Of a stretch of 62,502 bases of DNA, positions 42,606 to 51,606 are shown piece after piece (the first letter of the stretch is position 1; the number at the start of each line of letters is the position of its first letter). A model generated the notes under the pieces. It made no database searches, had not been told where the DNA came from, and worked only from the letters and a program-made list of their open reading frames with translations. The stretch is from NCBI RefSeq assembly GCF_035306705.1, contig NZ_DATGNO010000147.1, positions 1 through 62,502 of the forward strand, in the 5' to 3' direction. Origin of the DNA: Xanthomarina sp035306705 (lineage in GTDB: Bacteria; Bacteroidota; Bacteroidia; Flavobacteriales; Flavobacteriaceae). Both the position numbers and the translations under genes were made by a program.

Positions 42606-44063
42606 ATGGGAGAAAATATGAAAAAATTAGCATTACACTGGAAAATTATTATTGGAATGGTACTCGGTATCATTTGGGCTTTATTATCAAGCTCAATGGG
42701 TTGGAGTGCTTTTACTATTAATTGGATTGATCCGTTTGGAACCATATTCATTAATTTGTTGAAGTTAATTGCTGTTCCGTTAGTTCTGTTTTCCATAATA
42801 AGTGGTGTTGCTAATATTGGCGATCCTTCGACTTTAGGAAGAATGGGAGGGAAAACCTTAGGAATTTACCTTATCACAACCATCATGGCAATTTCCTTAG
42901 GATTGTTATTGGTAAATACCTTTAAACCTGGAAAATTAATTGATGAACAAAGTCGAATAGACAATAGAATTAGTTATGAAATTTGGGCGAGTTCGGAAGG
43001 TTATCAAATCAAGGACGGATTAAACTACTTACAAGATCCGGCATTTTTTGAAAGAGCACAACAGATTTCAGATTTATCAAAAAGTGAACTTAGGGAAGCT
43101 TCGGTCTCAGATAAGCTGGAAACGGTAGAAAGTCGAAAAGGAACAACGCCTTTACAGCCTCTAGTTGATATTGTACCTAGCAACTTTTTCCATTCCTTAT
43201 CAAACAACGGTTTAATGCTTCAAATCATCTTTTTTGCTGTGTTTTTTGGAGTTTGTTTATTGTTTGTTCCTTCAGAGAAGGCAAAACCTGTATTGGTTTT
43301 TGTTGAAGGTATAAATGAAGTGTTTCTAAAAATGGTTGACATCGTTATGCAAGCTGCGCCATTTTTTGTTTTTGCACTTTTGGCTGGAGTAGTTAGTAAA
43401 ATGGCCGGAGATGATATTGGAAAAGTAGTAGAGATTTTTAAAGGCTTAAGTTGGTATTCCTTAACCGTTTTAACAGGCTTACTATTAATGATTTTTGTGA
43501 TTTATCCGATTATTTTAAAAGTTTTCGTGAAAAAAATTCCATATGCTGGGTTTTTCAAAGCATTGGGGCCGGCACAAACTTTAGCTTTTTCCACTTCTAG
43601 TAGTGCAGCAACGCTTCCTGTAACTATGGAATGTGTCGAGCAAAATTTAGGGGTAAATAAAAAAATAAGTAGTTTTGTTTTACCAATTGGAGCAACGGTA
43701 AATATGGATGGAACCAGTATGTATCAGGCTATTGCTGTGGTTTTTCTAGCGCAATTGCACATGATAGATTTAACGCTTGGTCAACAATTAACAGTGGTTT
43801 TAACGGCAACACTAGCATCTATCGGCTCTGCAGCTGTACCGAGTGCTGGTTTGGTCATGCTTATCATCGTATTGGATTCTGTAGGGTTGAATCCCGCTTG
43901 GATTGCTATTATTTTTCCGGTTGACAGAATTTTAGATATGTTTAGAACGGTTGTAAACGTAACAGGAGATGCTACGGTTTGTGCTATTATTGCAGATGGT
44001 GAAAACATGTTGGACTATCAAGCTCCAGAAAATCCGAGCGAAACATTCGATTTAGACTCCTAA
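42606..44063 (+). CDS. Dicarboxylate/amino-acid:cation symporter (DAACS family)
   Basis: This 485-residue inner-membrane transporter has eight helices and two re-entrant hairpins of the GltP/GltPh fold. Hairpin 1 contains the serine-rich STSSSAATLPVT near residue 330, and TM7 contains the cation/substrate motif NMDGTSMYQA near 365. A later conserved stretch is VTGDATVCAI with the aspartate that binds the substrate amino group. A hydrophilic insert of about 60 residues (about 110-175) between TM3 and TM4 is longer than in GltP and is common in Bacteroidota. An alternative ATG at 42618 is close. It imports glutamate/aspartate or C4-dicarboxylates. Confidence 0.92.
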   Translation: MGENMKKLALHWKIIIGMVLGIIWALLSSSMGWSAFTINWIDPFGTIFINLLKLIAVPLVLFSIISGVANIGDPSTLGRMGGKTLGIYLITTIMAISLGLLLVNTFKPGKLIDEQSRIDNRISYEIWASSEGYQIKDGLNYLQDPAFFERAQQISDLSKSELREASVSDKLETVESRKGTTPLQPLVDIVPSNFFHSLSNNGLMLQIIFFAVFFGVCLLFVPSEKAKPVLVFVEGINEVFLKMVDIVMQAAPFFVFALLAGVVSKMAGDDIGKVVEIFKGLSWYSLTVLTGLLLMIFVIYPIILKVFVKKIPYAGFFKALGPAQTLAFSTSSSAATLPVTMECVEQNLGVNKKISSFVLPIGATVNMDGTSMYQAIAVVFLAQLHMIDLTLGQQLTVVLTATLASIGSAAVPSAGLVMLIIVLDSVGLNPAWIAIIFPVDRILDMFRTVVNVTGDATVCAIIADGENMLDYQAPENPSETFDLDS

Positions 44064-44101
44064 ACGTATTATTTTAACTTGTTGGCCAAAAAAAAAGAAG
44101 A

Positions 44102-44938
44102 ATGACATCCCAATTAAAAATATTTTCGCCAATTGTCTCTGTTGCTTGGCTTCAAAAACATTTAGGTCATCCCAATCTGGTGGTGCTTAATGCAACCATT
44201 CCTAAAGTTACAGGAACTGATACAGGTTTAAATGAAAGTCAGATTCCTTCAACTAGGTTTTTCGATTTAAAAAATAAGTTTAGCGAGGTTTCTGCAGCAT
44301 TTCCAACTACTTTTCCTTCTGAAAAACAATTTACTGCAGAAGCACAAAATTTAGGAATCAATCAAAATAGTGTCCTTGTAGTTTACGATGAAAAAGGTGT
44401 TTATTCCAGCCCGAGAGCTTGGTGGTTGTTTAAAGCTTTTGGTTTTGAACATGTCGCAGTTTTAGATGGTGGTTTTCCCGCTTGGGAAGAAGCAGGTTTT
44501 CAAACTGAAATAAAACATGATTATACAGGTGAAAATGGCGATTTTGAAGCAAAACTTCAACCACAATTAATGAAGTTTTTCATGGATGTACAAAAGGAAT
44601 CCCAAGATAAAAACCACTTGATTATGGATGCGCGTTCTGAGAACCGATTTAAATCTTTAGAGGCAGAGCCAAGAGAAGGCTTACGATGTGGTCATATTCC
44701 GAATTCTGTAAATCTTCCTTTTGAAAAACTAATGAATGACCACGGCCTATTAAAATCTGAAATAGAATTAAAGCACTTGTTTAGTCCTTTTGCAGATGAA
44801 GATCAAGCCCTCACTTTTTCTTGTGGCTCCGGAATTACAGCATGCGTTCTAGCATTAGGAGCAGAGCTTGCAGGATATAAAAACCTGTCTGTTTATGATG
44901 GTTCCTGGACAGAATGGGGAAGTCTAACCTCTGAATAA
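44102..44938 (+). CDS. Two-domain sulfurtransferase (3-mercaptopyruvate sulfurtransferase type)
   Basis: This 278-residue protein has two rhodanese domains: an inactive N-terminal one (VVYDEKGVYSSPRAWWLFKAFG, 90-115) and a C-terminal one with active Cys241 in SCGSGITAC. The CG[ST]G[IV]TA loop is that of 3-mercaptopyruvate sulfurtransferases rather than thiosulfate rhodaneses, which usually carry CRKG-like loops. DARSENRF and GHIPNSVNLPF mark the second domain. It transfers sulfur from mercaptopyruvate to thiols or cyanide in the cytosol. It lies 38 bases after the symporter gene. Confidence 0.92.
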   Translation: MTSQLKIFSPIVSVAWLQKHLGHPNLVVLNATIPKVTGTDTGLNESQIPSTRFFDLKNKFSEVSAAFPTTFPSEKQFTAEAQNLGINQNSVLVVYDEKGVYSSPRAWWLFKAFGFEHVAVLDGGFPAWEEAGFQTEIKHDYTGENGDFEAKLQPQLMKFFMDVQKESQDKNHLIMDARSENRFKSLEAEPREGLRCGHIPNSVNLPFEKLMNDHGLLKSEIELKHLFSPFADEDQALTFSCGSGITACVLALGAELAGYKNLSVYDGSWTEWGSLTSE

Positions 44939-45263
44939 TATTTCATATAACACTTTCTACATCAAATATTTAAACTGGATTTCAATAGTTTAAAATAATT
45001 GCTACAATCGACATATTGGTTTCAATTAGTGTGATGTGTTTTGAAGATAATTTCTGCATATTTTTCATTTAAAACAATTAATTCTATCGTTTCATCGAGT
45101 TTTTAATTATCTTTTTAAAAACTTGATTATGTTTACACTTACAAAATAAATGTGCTATTTATTATAGTTAAGATTATTTTAAGTTTTTTATTTATTTTTG
45201 GTTAGTTGTTAAGTTAAAAAAAAGGTCTTGAACAAATTTCAAGACCTTTTTTATTTTCAATAT
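44939..45263. other. 325-bp convergent intergenic region
   Basis: It is very AT-rich, with no convincing gene. The only clear element is the bidirectional terminator at 45218-45252 near the right end. Confidence 0.5.
45218..45252. terminator. Bidirectional terminator between the sulfurtransferase and EamA transporter genes
   Basis: A 15-bp stem (45218-45232 with 45238-45252), of which the GGTCTTGAA core and a run of six A/T pairs are perfect, carries a 5-base loop. Poly-T follows on either strand. Confidence 0.9.
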
Positions 45264-46175
45264 TTATTGAATATGTGCAGCTCGACGTCTGTGAATGCGA
45301 TGTTTTAATGCCGGAATATTAAAAATAATAATGGAGATAAATATAAGTATATAACTTAGGGCTTCCAACAAGCTAACTTTTTCGTTAAAATAAAAAACCG
45401 CAAGAAAGAAATTAATAATTGGGTTTAAATATATAAACACGCCAACTACCGAAGAGGGCAAGCCTTTAAGAGCATAAATATTTAAATACATGGGAATGAT
45501 GGTAAATACAACTGCTATTAAAACAATCATCCCATAGAAAAAAGGAGTTTTTACCGTATTGAATTCGTAAGTCATGAAAAATGGAAACAATAAGATAACA
45601 GCAAAAAATAATTGTGCTGTTAATACGATAAACCGATCCATTTCTTGGTTTTTTCTCTGTAAGACAAGATAAATAGCATAGCTAAAAGCAATTATCATAC
45701 TATAGATCAAATCCATAATATTTCCAAGAGAAAGTAATAAACAACCAATTAAACTTAATACCACTGAAAACCATTGTAATTTAAAGAGCTTTTCCTTTAA
45801 AATAATATAAGCCAAAACCATGGTTAAAATGGGACAAATAAGATAAGCCAAAGAGGTCGCGCTTACACTTACGTTGTTCATAACATAAATAAAAATATAC
45901 CAGTTTAAAGCCAGAAACAAACCGCTTAACATATTTATTCCTAAAATTCTATATCGAATACTTTTAGAAAAAGATAAAAATAGTTCTTTGTTTCTCTTAA
46001 GCATTTTTGGACTAAAGAACAACGTAATAACTAACATGATTGAGGCCGACAAAATCGAGCGATAACTCAGGATGTCAAATGCAGTAAAATCGTCTAAGGA
46101 CTTTAAGACCACGCTAAAAAAGCCCCAAATGGTAAAGGCTGTGATTACTGCAATGTAATATTTGGTAGCATTCAT
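45264..46175 (-). CDS. EamA-family transporter (RarD-like)
   Basis: This 303-residue inner-membrane protein has ten hydrophobic helices in two EamA halves. The first half opens AFTIWGFFSVVLKSL, a pattern like RarD, and continues with DILSYRSILSASIM. The second half begins near LVLQRKNQEMD and includes the typical PSSVVGVFIYLNPIINFFLAVFYFNE segment before the last two helices. Members export metabolites or amino acids. RarD itself is poorly defined. A -7 box TACATTTG lies on the minus strand at 46199-46206. The substrate is unknown. Confidence 0.88.
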   Translation of the reverse strand: MNATKYYIAVITAFTIWGFFSVVLKSLDDFTAFDILSYRSILSASIMLVITLFFSPKMLKRNKELFLSFSKSIRYRILGINMLSGLFLALNWYIFIYVMNNVSVSATSLAYLICPILTMVLAYIILKEKLFKLQWFSVVLSLIGCLLLSLGNIMDLIYSMIIAFSYAIYLVLQRKNQEMDRFIVLTAQLFFAVILLFPFFMTYEFNTVKTPFFYGMIVLIAVVFTIIPMYLNIYALKGLPSSVVGVFIYLNPIINFFLAVFYFNEKVSLLEALSYILIFISIIIFNIPALKHRIHRRRAAHIQ

Positions 46176-46198
46176 TTAAACGATTTTAAAATAATTTG

Positions 46199-46206
46199 CA
46201 AATGTA
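46199..46206 (-). promoter_or_regulatory. Candidate -7 box of the EamA transporter gene
   Basis: On the minus strand TACATTTG (plus CAAATGTA) matches TAnnTTTG and ends 23 bases before the ATG at 46175. The -33 element is weak. Confidence 0.4.
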
Positions 46207-46317
46207 TCTTATTAAATAATTTTAAGGCTGTTAAATTGTGTTATTATTTAAGTCGTTTAATAAAATTAAGGTGTTGGAATATACTTAGCAAAGCAATAAC
46301 TTAATTAACCAAACAAA

Positions 46318-46347
46318 AAAAGATCTTGAATATATTCAAGATCTTTT
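46318..46347. terminator. Terminator downstream of the DUF4136-like lipoprotein gene
   Basis: A perfect 13-bp stem (46318-46330 with 46335-46347) with a TATA loop lies about 30 bases past the minus-strand stop at 46378. A poly-A flank gives a T-run on the minus strand. Confidence 0.88.
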
Positions 46348-46377
46348 ATATTATATAGAATGAAATGGAAGTCGTTA

Positions 46378-47055
46378 CTATTTTTTCTTTTGAAGACTTT
46401 TGGCAACCTTTTCAGCATATAAATTAGCGTTCTTGGTAACATCCTGTGGGTCTTCAATTTGAGATGTTACTACTGCAACTAACTGTTTGTCTTCTGGTTG
46501 CGCTAAATCGTAAACTACCGTTTCAACTATAAAAGTTGTGATTGTGGTAGTTGTATAAGTGCTTGGTACATAACTTCCAAAAGTAGAATAGGACATTGGA
46601 TTTGAATAATACCCATAAAAACCACCATAATAAGCAGGGTAGTAATTAGGAAAATAACTAGCTCCTGCATAATAACCACCATCCTGACTGGTCTCGGTAG
46701 ATTCTCTCTTGTTTTTTACAACAGTAACAGCAATACCATCATAGCCTTCATTTTCTAAAAAGGATTTAAAAGCTTTTTGTTTGTCATCATCAAGTTTTTC
46801 ATCTGGTAACATGTTTGGGAATTTTCTAAAACTTTCTGTTGCTTTTATGCCATTAGATCTAAACTCATTGGCTATAGCTGTTTCAAAAGCAATTCTAGCT
46901 TGTTTATCTTGAGTTCTAGCAACCACTAATATGTTATTATCTTTTATAGAACTTGCTGTATCAGATTCCCAAGAATCTAAAACTTTTATGCTGGAACAAC
47001 TGGAAACAATAACTAATAGGGTAAGTGCAAAAATTAATTTCAATGATTTTTTCAT
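46378..47055 (-). CDS. DUF4136-like lipoprotein with a Tyr/Gly-rich insert
   Basis: This 225-residue protein has a lipoprotein signal with lipobox VSS-Cys20. The mature region begins SSIKVLDSWESDTA and carries an alpha/beta domain like DUF4136/GNA1162 lipoproteins (NILVVARTQDKQARIAFETAIANEF, then GYDGIAVTVVKNKRE). Residues about 125-165 are a striking Tyr/Gly/Pro/Ser-rich insert (YYPAYYGGFYGYYSNP) of low complexity. Strands that include VYDLAQPEDKQLVAVVTSQI follow. It is probably anchored to a membrane facing the periplasm. The beta-barrel gene that lies upstream may be transcribed with it. The function is unknown. Confidence 0.8.
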   Translation of the reverse strand: MKKSLKLIFALTLLVIVSSCSSIKVLDSWESDTASSIKDNNILVVARTQDKQARIAFETAIANEFRSNGIKATESFRKFPNMLPDEKLDDDKQKAFKSFLENEGYDGIAVTVVKNKRESTETSQDGGYYAGASYFPNYYPAYYGGFYGYYSNPMSYSTFGSYVPSTYTTTTITTFIVETVVYDLAQPEDKQLVAVVTSQIEDPQDVTKNANLYAEKVAKSLQKKK

Positions 47056-47111
47056 AGTGATTTTTAAAAATAAGTGTTTGTTAAAATATAGTTGATAGTT
47101 AAATATGATTG

Positions 47112-47852
47112 TTAAAAAGTATAGCCAACAGCAATTCCGTATCTAAATGAAAATGCGGTAAATTTAGATTTGTCATCGACTTGCGAGAATCTAAAATCTG
47201 AATTTATAAAGTCTAGAATACTGTAATTTTCTAAGGCTTTGTTTAAATCTCTATAGAATTCGTCAGGTAGATCCTTCTTATTGTCAATTTCAAAATTATA
47301 ATTCCCAGAACCAGGTCCAGCAATCATAAAGTCGATATTCAGGTGTTTTGTTACTGCTAGTTTGTATCCAAGCATTAAACCCACGGAGGTGATATCTAGT
47401 TTCATATCGAACTCCAAGGCATAATTAATGCCATTATCATCAATATACGATCCAGATAGATTGGATTTATAATTTGAATATTTTAAATAGGCCCCAAAAT
47501 AAAAGCCATCTAAATTGTTTTTAGAAGTGCTTTTTAAATAATATCTAATTTCTGGCGCTATTTGGTAACCCGTATAAAAAACCTCGTCGGTTTTAAGTTG
47601 GTCCGTATCAATTCCAGATAACTTAACGATCCCTTCTTTTCCTTTATATCCCAAAGCTAATGCTCCGCTAAAATTATCCCAAAGATGTCGTTCGTAAGAT
47701 AATTGATATACTCCGTTTAAAACTTGTAGAATTTCAAAAGAGACTTCATTTTTTACAGGATTTTCTTGATTGGCATACTCAATTTTCTGACTGTAGACCA
47801 TGGATGATATTAATACCAAGGTTAATACGAGTAATAAATTCCTGTTTTTCAT
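47112..47852 (-). CDS. Outer-membrane beta-barrel-like protein (DUF3575-like)
   Basis: This 246-residue protein has a signal peptide (about 1-21, ending MVYSQ). The mature chain has barrel-like strands, with NEVSFEILQVLNGVYQLSYER near the start in the manner of DUF3575 proteins, GFYFGAYLKYSNY, LMLGYKLAVTKHLNIDFMIAGPG, and a C-terminal FRYGIAVGYTF ending in Phe. The GPG before the last hairpin is typical of the group. It lies 56 bases upstream of the DUF4136-like lipoprotein gene on the same strand and may form a unit with it. Confidence 0.8.
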   Translation of the reverse strand: MKNRNLLLVLTLVLISSMVYSQKIEYANQENPVKNEVSFEILQVLNGVYQLSYERHLWDNFSGALALGYKGKEGIVKLSGIDTDQLKTDEVFYTGYQIAPEIRYYLKSTSKNNLDGFYFGAYLKYSNYKSNLSGSYIDDNGINYALEFDMKLDITSVGLMLGYKLAVTKHLNIDFMIAGPGSGNYNFEIDNKKDLPDEFYRDLNKALENYSILDFINSDFRFSQVDDKSKFTAFSFRYGIAVGYTF

Positions 47853-47893
47853 GAGAATTCAAATGTATTATAAATTTACAAATAAATTTCTCA

Positions 47894-48310
47894 CTAATTT
47901 AAAAATTTTGCTTTTAATTTTTCAGTAGGAATCATGCATTCGTTTTGTTTTCCATACCATTTATATCGGTTCTTAGCTATGTAATTATAAACCACATTTC
48001 TTATAAATACTGGAACAACTAAAAAAACACTTAATAAGTTTATGGGAAACTTTAGTTTACTAGCTATTTTTAATGCAGCTGTCGATTTAAAATACAAGGC
48101 CTGGTTGTTAGTGAATAAAATTATGGAGTCTGTTTTGGACGTATCTATATGATGTTGCTCTAAGATTTTTTTTGCAGTCTCACCCTGCAAAGGAGCGAAC
48201 ATAAACACATTATTTTTATCGTGTTTTATAACATATTGTATGCTGGTGTTGCAGAGATTGCAAACCCCATCAAAAAGAATTAATTGTTTGTTCTTTGCTA
48301 AGTCAATCAT
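47894..48310 (-). CDS. DCC-family thiol-disulfide oxidoreductase-like protein (DUF393)
   Basis: The protein has 138 residues from the ATG at 48310, which starts 1 base after the mutS2 stop. A TTG seven codons earlier would overlap mutS2. The hallmark DGVCNLC (Asp14, Cys17, Cys20) of the DCC family sits at the end of the first strand, in the position of a thioredoxin-like CxxC. A hydrophobic helix (NLLSVFLVVPVFIRNVVYNYIA) lies near the C-terminus, with the family's RNRYKWYGK-type ending (KNRYKWYGKQNEC). A redox role is presumed from the motif. The substrate is unknown. Confidence 0.9.
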   Translation of the reverse strand: MIDLAKNKQLILFDGVCNLCNTSIQYVIKHDKNNVFMFAPLQGETAKKILEQHHIDTSKTDSIILFTNNQALYFKSTAALKIASKLKFPINLLSVFLVVPVFIRNVVYNYIAKNRYKWYGKQNECMIPTEKLKAKFLN

Positions 48311-48311
48311 A

Positions 48312-50480
48312 TTATTTGGATGCTTCAACAAGTTCTAACTGCTCTAAACTTACATTTGTGGTAAAGATACCATAATTTACTATGGCCTTATTTTTTTCAA
48401 TGCTATCAATACTCCCTACAGCACGACCGTCTTCCATGCGCACACGATCGCCAACTTTTAGGGTTGGTCTTGGAGTAGGGGGTTTTAAAGCTTCTTTTTT
48501 CTTGGCTTCCTTTTTCTTTTCTCTTATAACTTCAACCTTCTTCTCGGCCTCTTGCTTGATTTGATTCTCCTTGGTTTTTTCTACTTTTTTCTGTTTGGCA
48601 CTTACTTTTTTACGCTTGGAATTTTCTACTTGGACTACCTTAAAGAGTTCGTCCATTAGTTCGCGCTTCTTGCCATTCTCAAAGTATTTTTCCGAAAGAT
48701 CATTTAGTTTTTGTCCTAAATAAATAAGGCGTTGATTACTATCGTATAATTCTTGAAAGCTTTCTAGTTTTTTCTGGATTTTTACGTTAATCTCCTCTAA
48801 TTTGTCGGCTTCTGTTTGTTTTTTACGTTCATTGACTTTTAAGGATTGTTCTGTTTTCTCTAGCTTAGAGCGTTCCTTTTGTAATTTTGCAATGGTTTGA
48901 TCAAAACGTACTTTTCCTTTTTCTATTTTCTTTTTGGCTCTGTTTATCAGGCCATAAGGAATGCCGTTTTTTTGTGCCACTTCAAACGTAAACGAACTCC
49001 CTGCTTGCCCTAAAGCTAATTTATAAATGGGTTCTAGGGTTATTTCGTCGAACATCATGTTGGCGTTTTGCATGAATGGCAATTCGTTGGCTAAAATCTT
49101 CAAATTGGAGTAGTGGGTTGTAATAATACCAAATGCTTCCCGATGATAAAATTCTTCCAAAAACGTTTCAGCAAGTGCGCCTCCTAATTCGGGATCGGTT
49201 CCTGTGCCAAATTCATCTATAAGAAATAAGGTGTTTTTATTGCACTTCTTTAAGAAGTAATTCATTTGTTTTAATCGATAGCTATAAGTGCTCAATTGGT
49301 TTTCAATGGATTGGTTGTCTCCAATATCTGTAATAATTCTATCGAATAGAAACACTTTACTGCGTTCATGAACGGGTAATAACATGCCGCTTTGTAGCAT
49401 AAGTTGAAGCAATCCAACCGTTTTTAAGGTGATACTTTTACCTCCAGCATTAGGACCTGAGATGACAATGATTCGATTTTCTTGATTAAGCTCAATACTT
49501 TGAGGATAGGTTTTAGTCTTCTTTTTGAGATTGCTTAAATACAATAATGGATGATATGCATCTTTTAAAAACAGTTCCCTTTCCTCGCTAATTTCTGGTA
49601 AAATGGCATTTAAGGATTTGGCATATTTTGCTTTGGCAGAAATCACATCCATCTCCGTTAAAAACTCTTGATATTGTTTTAATAGTTCGGAAAACGGACG
49701 AATAAAATCGGTTAAACTTTTTAAAATTCTTATAACTTCTTCCTGTTCTTCGTATTCCAGATTGTTTAGTTCTCTGGTGTGTTGCAAAGTGGTTTCCGGC
49801 TCGATATAAACAATACTTCCGGTTTTACTACCTCCCATAATGGAGCCTTTAACCTTCCGTCTATACATGGCTTTTACGGCCAAGACACGCTTGTTATCGA
49901 CTACAGATTCTCTAATATCATCTAAATAATCCAACTGATGATAATTGTTTAATGCTGTTGCAAAACTTTGGTTGATTTTGCCTTTTAACTTATTAATTTC
50001 CTGTCTTATTTCAAAAAGTAGTGGAGAGGCTGAATCTTTAACATCCCCAAACCTATCTATAATGGTGTCTATTTCATTAATAAGCACTTTGGTAACTTCA
50101 ATTTCTGAAGCATATTCGTGTAGTTTTGGATAATATTCCTCGAACTTTTTCAAAAACGTAATAATCTCGTTAGAAGTCAGGGAAATAGCTACAATTTTCT
50201 TCAAGCTATGCGCTTCTAAATAGGTGTTTTCTATTCTTATAAGTTTTAATTCTTTGGCTATGGTTTCGAAACCATGATTCGGAATTCGATTGTCGTTATA
50301 AAATGAAGCTAAAAATTCATTCGTTAGAGTCAAGGCTATTAAAACAGATTCTTTAGTTTTAAGGGGTTCTATTTTTAAGGCATGCTCATGTCCTAAAGCT
50401 GTAATACACAATTCACTGACTTGATGTAGTACGGTTGAAAATTCTAAGTCTTGAAGGGTTTTATTATGAATATGTATCAT
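48312..50480 (-). CDS. MutS2-like ATPase lacking the C-terminal Smr domain
   Basis: This 722-residue MutS-family ATPase has a helical core/lever region (1-310), Walker A GPNAGGKS near 341-348, Walker B LFLIDEFGTGTDPE near 415-428, and ITTHYSNLK after it. These identify the MutS2 subgroup without a mismatch-recognition domain. A long basic coiled coil fills about 520-660. The chain ends with a KOW-like beta domain (VGDRVRMEDGRAVGSIDSIE). The Smr nuclease domain of Bacillus or Helicobacter MutS2 is missing, so this form cannot nick DNA or RNA by that domain. Possible roles are rescue of collided ribosomes or suppression of recombination. Confidence 0.92.
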   Translation of the reverse strand: MIHIHNKTLQDLEFSTVLHQVSELCITALGHEHALKIEPLKTKESVLIALTLTNEFLASFYNDNRIPNHGFETIAKELKLIRIENTYLEAHSLKKIVAISLTSNEIITFLKKFEEYYPKLHEYASEIEVTKVLINEIDTIIDRFGDVKDSASPLLFEIRQEINKLKGKINQSFATALNNYHQLDYLDDIRESVVDNKRVLAVKAMYRRKVKGSIMGGSKTGSIVYIEPETTLQHTRELNNLEYEEQEEVIRILKSLTDFIRPFSELLKQYQEFLTEMDVISAKAKYAKSLNAILPEISEERELFLKDAYHPLLYLSNLKKKTKTYPQSIELNQENRIIVISGPNAGGKSITLKTVGLLQLMLQSGMLLPVHERSKVFLFDRIITDIGDNQSIENQLSTYSYRLKQMNYFLKKCNKNTLFLIDEFGTGTDPELGGALAETFLEEFYHREAFGIITTHYSNLKILANELPFMQNANMMFDEITLEPIYKLALGQAGSSFTFEVAQKNGIPYGLINRAKKKIEKGKVRFDQTIAKLQKERSKLEKTEQSLKVNERKKQTEADKLEEINVKIQKKLESFQELYDSNQRLIYLGQKLNDLSEKYFENGKKRELMDELFKVVQVENSKRKKVSAKQKKVEKTKENQIKQEAEKKVEVIREKKKEAKKKEALKPPTPRPTLKVGDRVRMEDGRAVGSIDSIEKNKAIVNYGIFTTNVSLEQLELVEASK

Positions 50481-50622
50481 GGTATCTTACTTCGAAAAAA
50501 CACTATTTTTTTAGGAGTTTTAACAGCCTGCTAATTTAAACATTATGTTTTAAACAAATAGACTACCTTATACAATTGATGAAATAATTATTAATTAAAT
50601 TTGAAAAACCTAAATAAATATC

Positions 50623-51585
50623 ATGAGCCTAAATAAAATCTGTTGCCTTCTTTTTATAACCCTATTTCTAGTAAGTTGTAAAGATAAATATGAAAAATAT
50701 ACTAAAAAACCAGATTATATTACACATCCTCCAGCAGACAAAAAACCATACTTTGATGCCTATGATACTACTTTAGCGGTTTGGGATGTTTCATTTAAGG
50801 AATTATATATTCCTACTACTTATGGAACTGCACATGTAATAGTTAGCGGTCCAGAATCTGGAGAGCCATTGGTTTTATTGCATGGAATGAATTCAAGTTC
50901 CACCATGTGGTATCCAAATATTAAAGCGCTTAGTAAAAATTATCAGGTGTTTGCCATCGATTTTATTTTGGAGCCTGGTAAATCCTATAAAACAAAAGAT
51001 ATGGAGAGCACCGAGCAAATTTCAGCTTGGTACCAAGAAATTATTTCTAAACTCGAGTTAAAGTCTTACCATTTAATTGGCGCCTCAAGAGGAGGGTGGA
51101 TGGCAGTTAATTTGGCCTTACAAAACCAAGAAAACATAAAGAGTATGGTTTTATTAAGTCCGGCACAAACCTTTATTTGGATTCGTCCGAGTGTTGATTT
51201 ACTTAAAAATATTATCTCCGCTTTTTCCTCTAATGAAAAGCAGGTACAGCAAACCTTGGAATCTATGTCCAGTAATATGGGGAATATTAATAAAAATTAT
51301 ATTAAACAATACATCCTTGGTAAGGATCAAGACAGTATCAACAAATTTGTTGTAGATATGATGCCCTTTTCTAAAGGAGATTTTAAATCCTTAAAAATGC
51401 CTGTTTTGGTACTAATTGGTGATAATGATGTGATTAATAACGACAAAACCCTGAGAAATGCCAAAAAATTTATTGCAAACAGTCAGACAGAAACAATTAG
51501 CAATGCAGGGCATTTCTTGTCTGTAGATCAAGCAGAAGTAGTCAATAATAAAATCCTTGAATTTTTAGATTCCACAAAAAAATAA
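50623..51585 (+). CDS. Lipoprotein alpha/beta hydrolase
   Basis: This 320-residue protein has a lipoprotein signal with lipobox LVS-Cys19 and a tether of about 40 residues. It then has an alpha/beta-hydrolase fold: the oxyanion motif LLHGMNSSSTMW, the nucleophile elbow GASRGG with Ser155, an acid in VLIGDNDVINNDK and the catalytic histidine in NAGHFLS. The cap region (about 180-240) is moderately large. It is tethered to a membrane, probably facing the periplasm or outside, and acts on an ester or amide that cannot be named from the sequence. It stands alone on the plus strand. Confidence 0.9.
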   Translation: MSLNKICCLLFITLFLVSCKDKYEKYTKKPDYITHPPADKKPYFDAYDTTLAVWDVSFKELYIPTTYGTAHVIVSGPESGEPLVLLHGMNSSSTMWYPNIKALSKNYQVFAIDFILEPGKSYKTKDMESTEQISAWYQEIISKLELKSYHLIGASRGGWMAVNLALQNQENIKSMVLLSPAQTFIWIRPSVDLLKNIISAFSSNEKQVQQTLESMSSNMGNINKNYIKQYILGKDQDSINKFVVDMMPFSKGDFKSLKMPVLVLIGDNDVINNDKTLRNAKKFIANSQTETISNAGHFLSVDQAEVVNNKILEFLDSTKK

Positions 51586-51606
51586 CTACTATCTTAAAAT
51601 GTTGAT

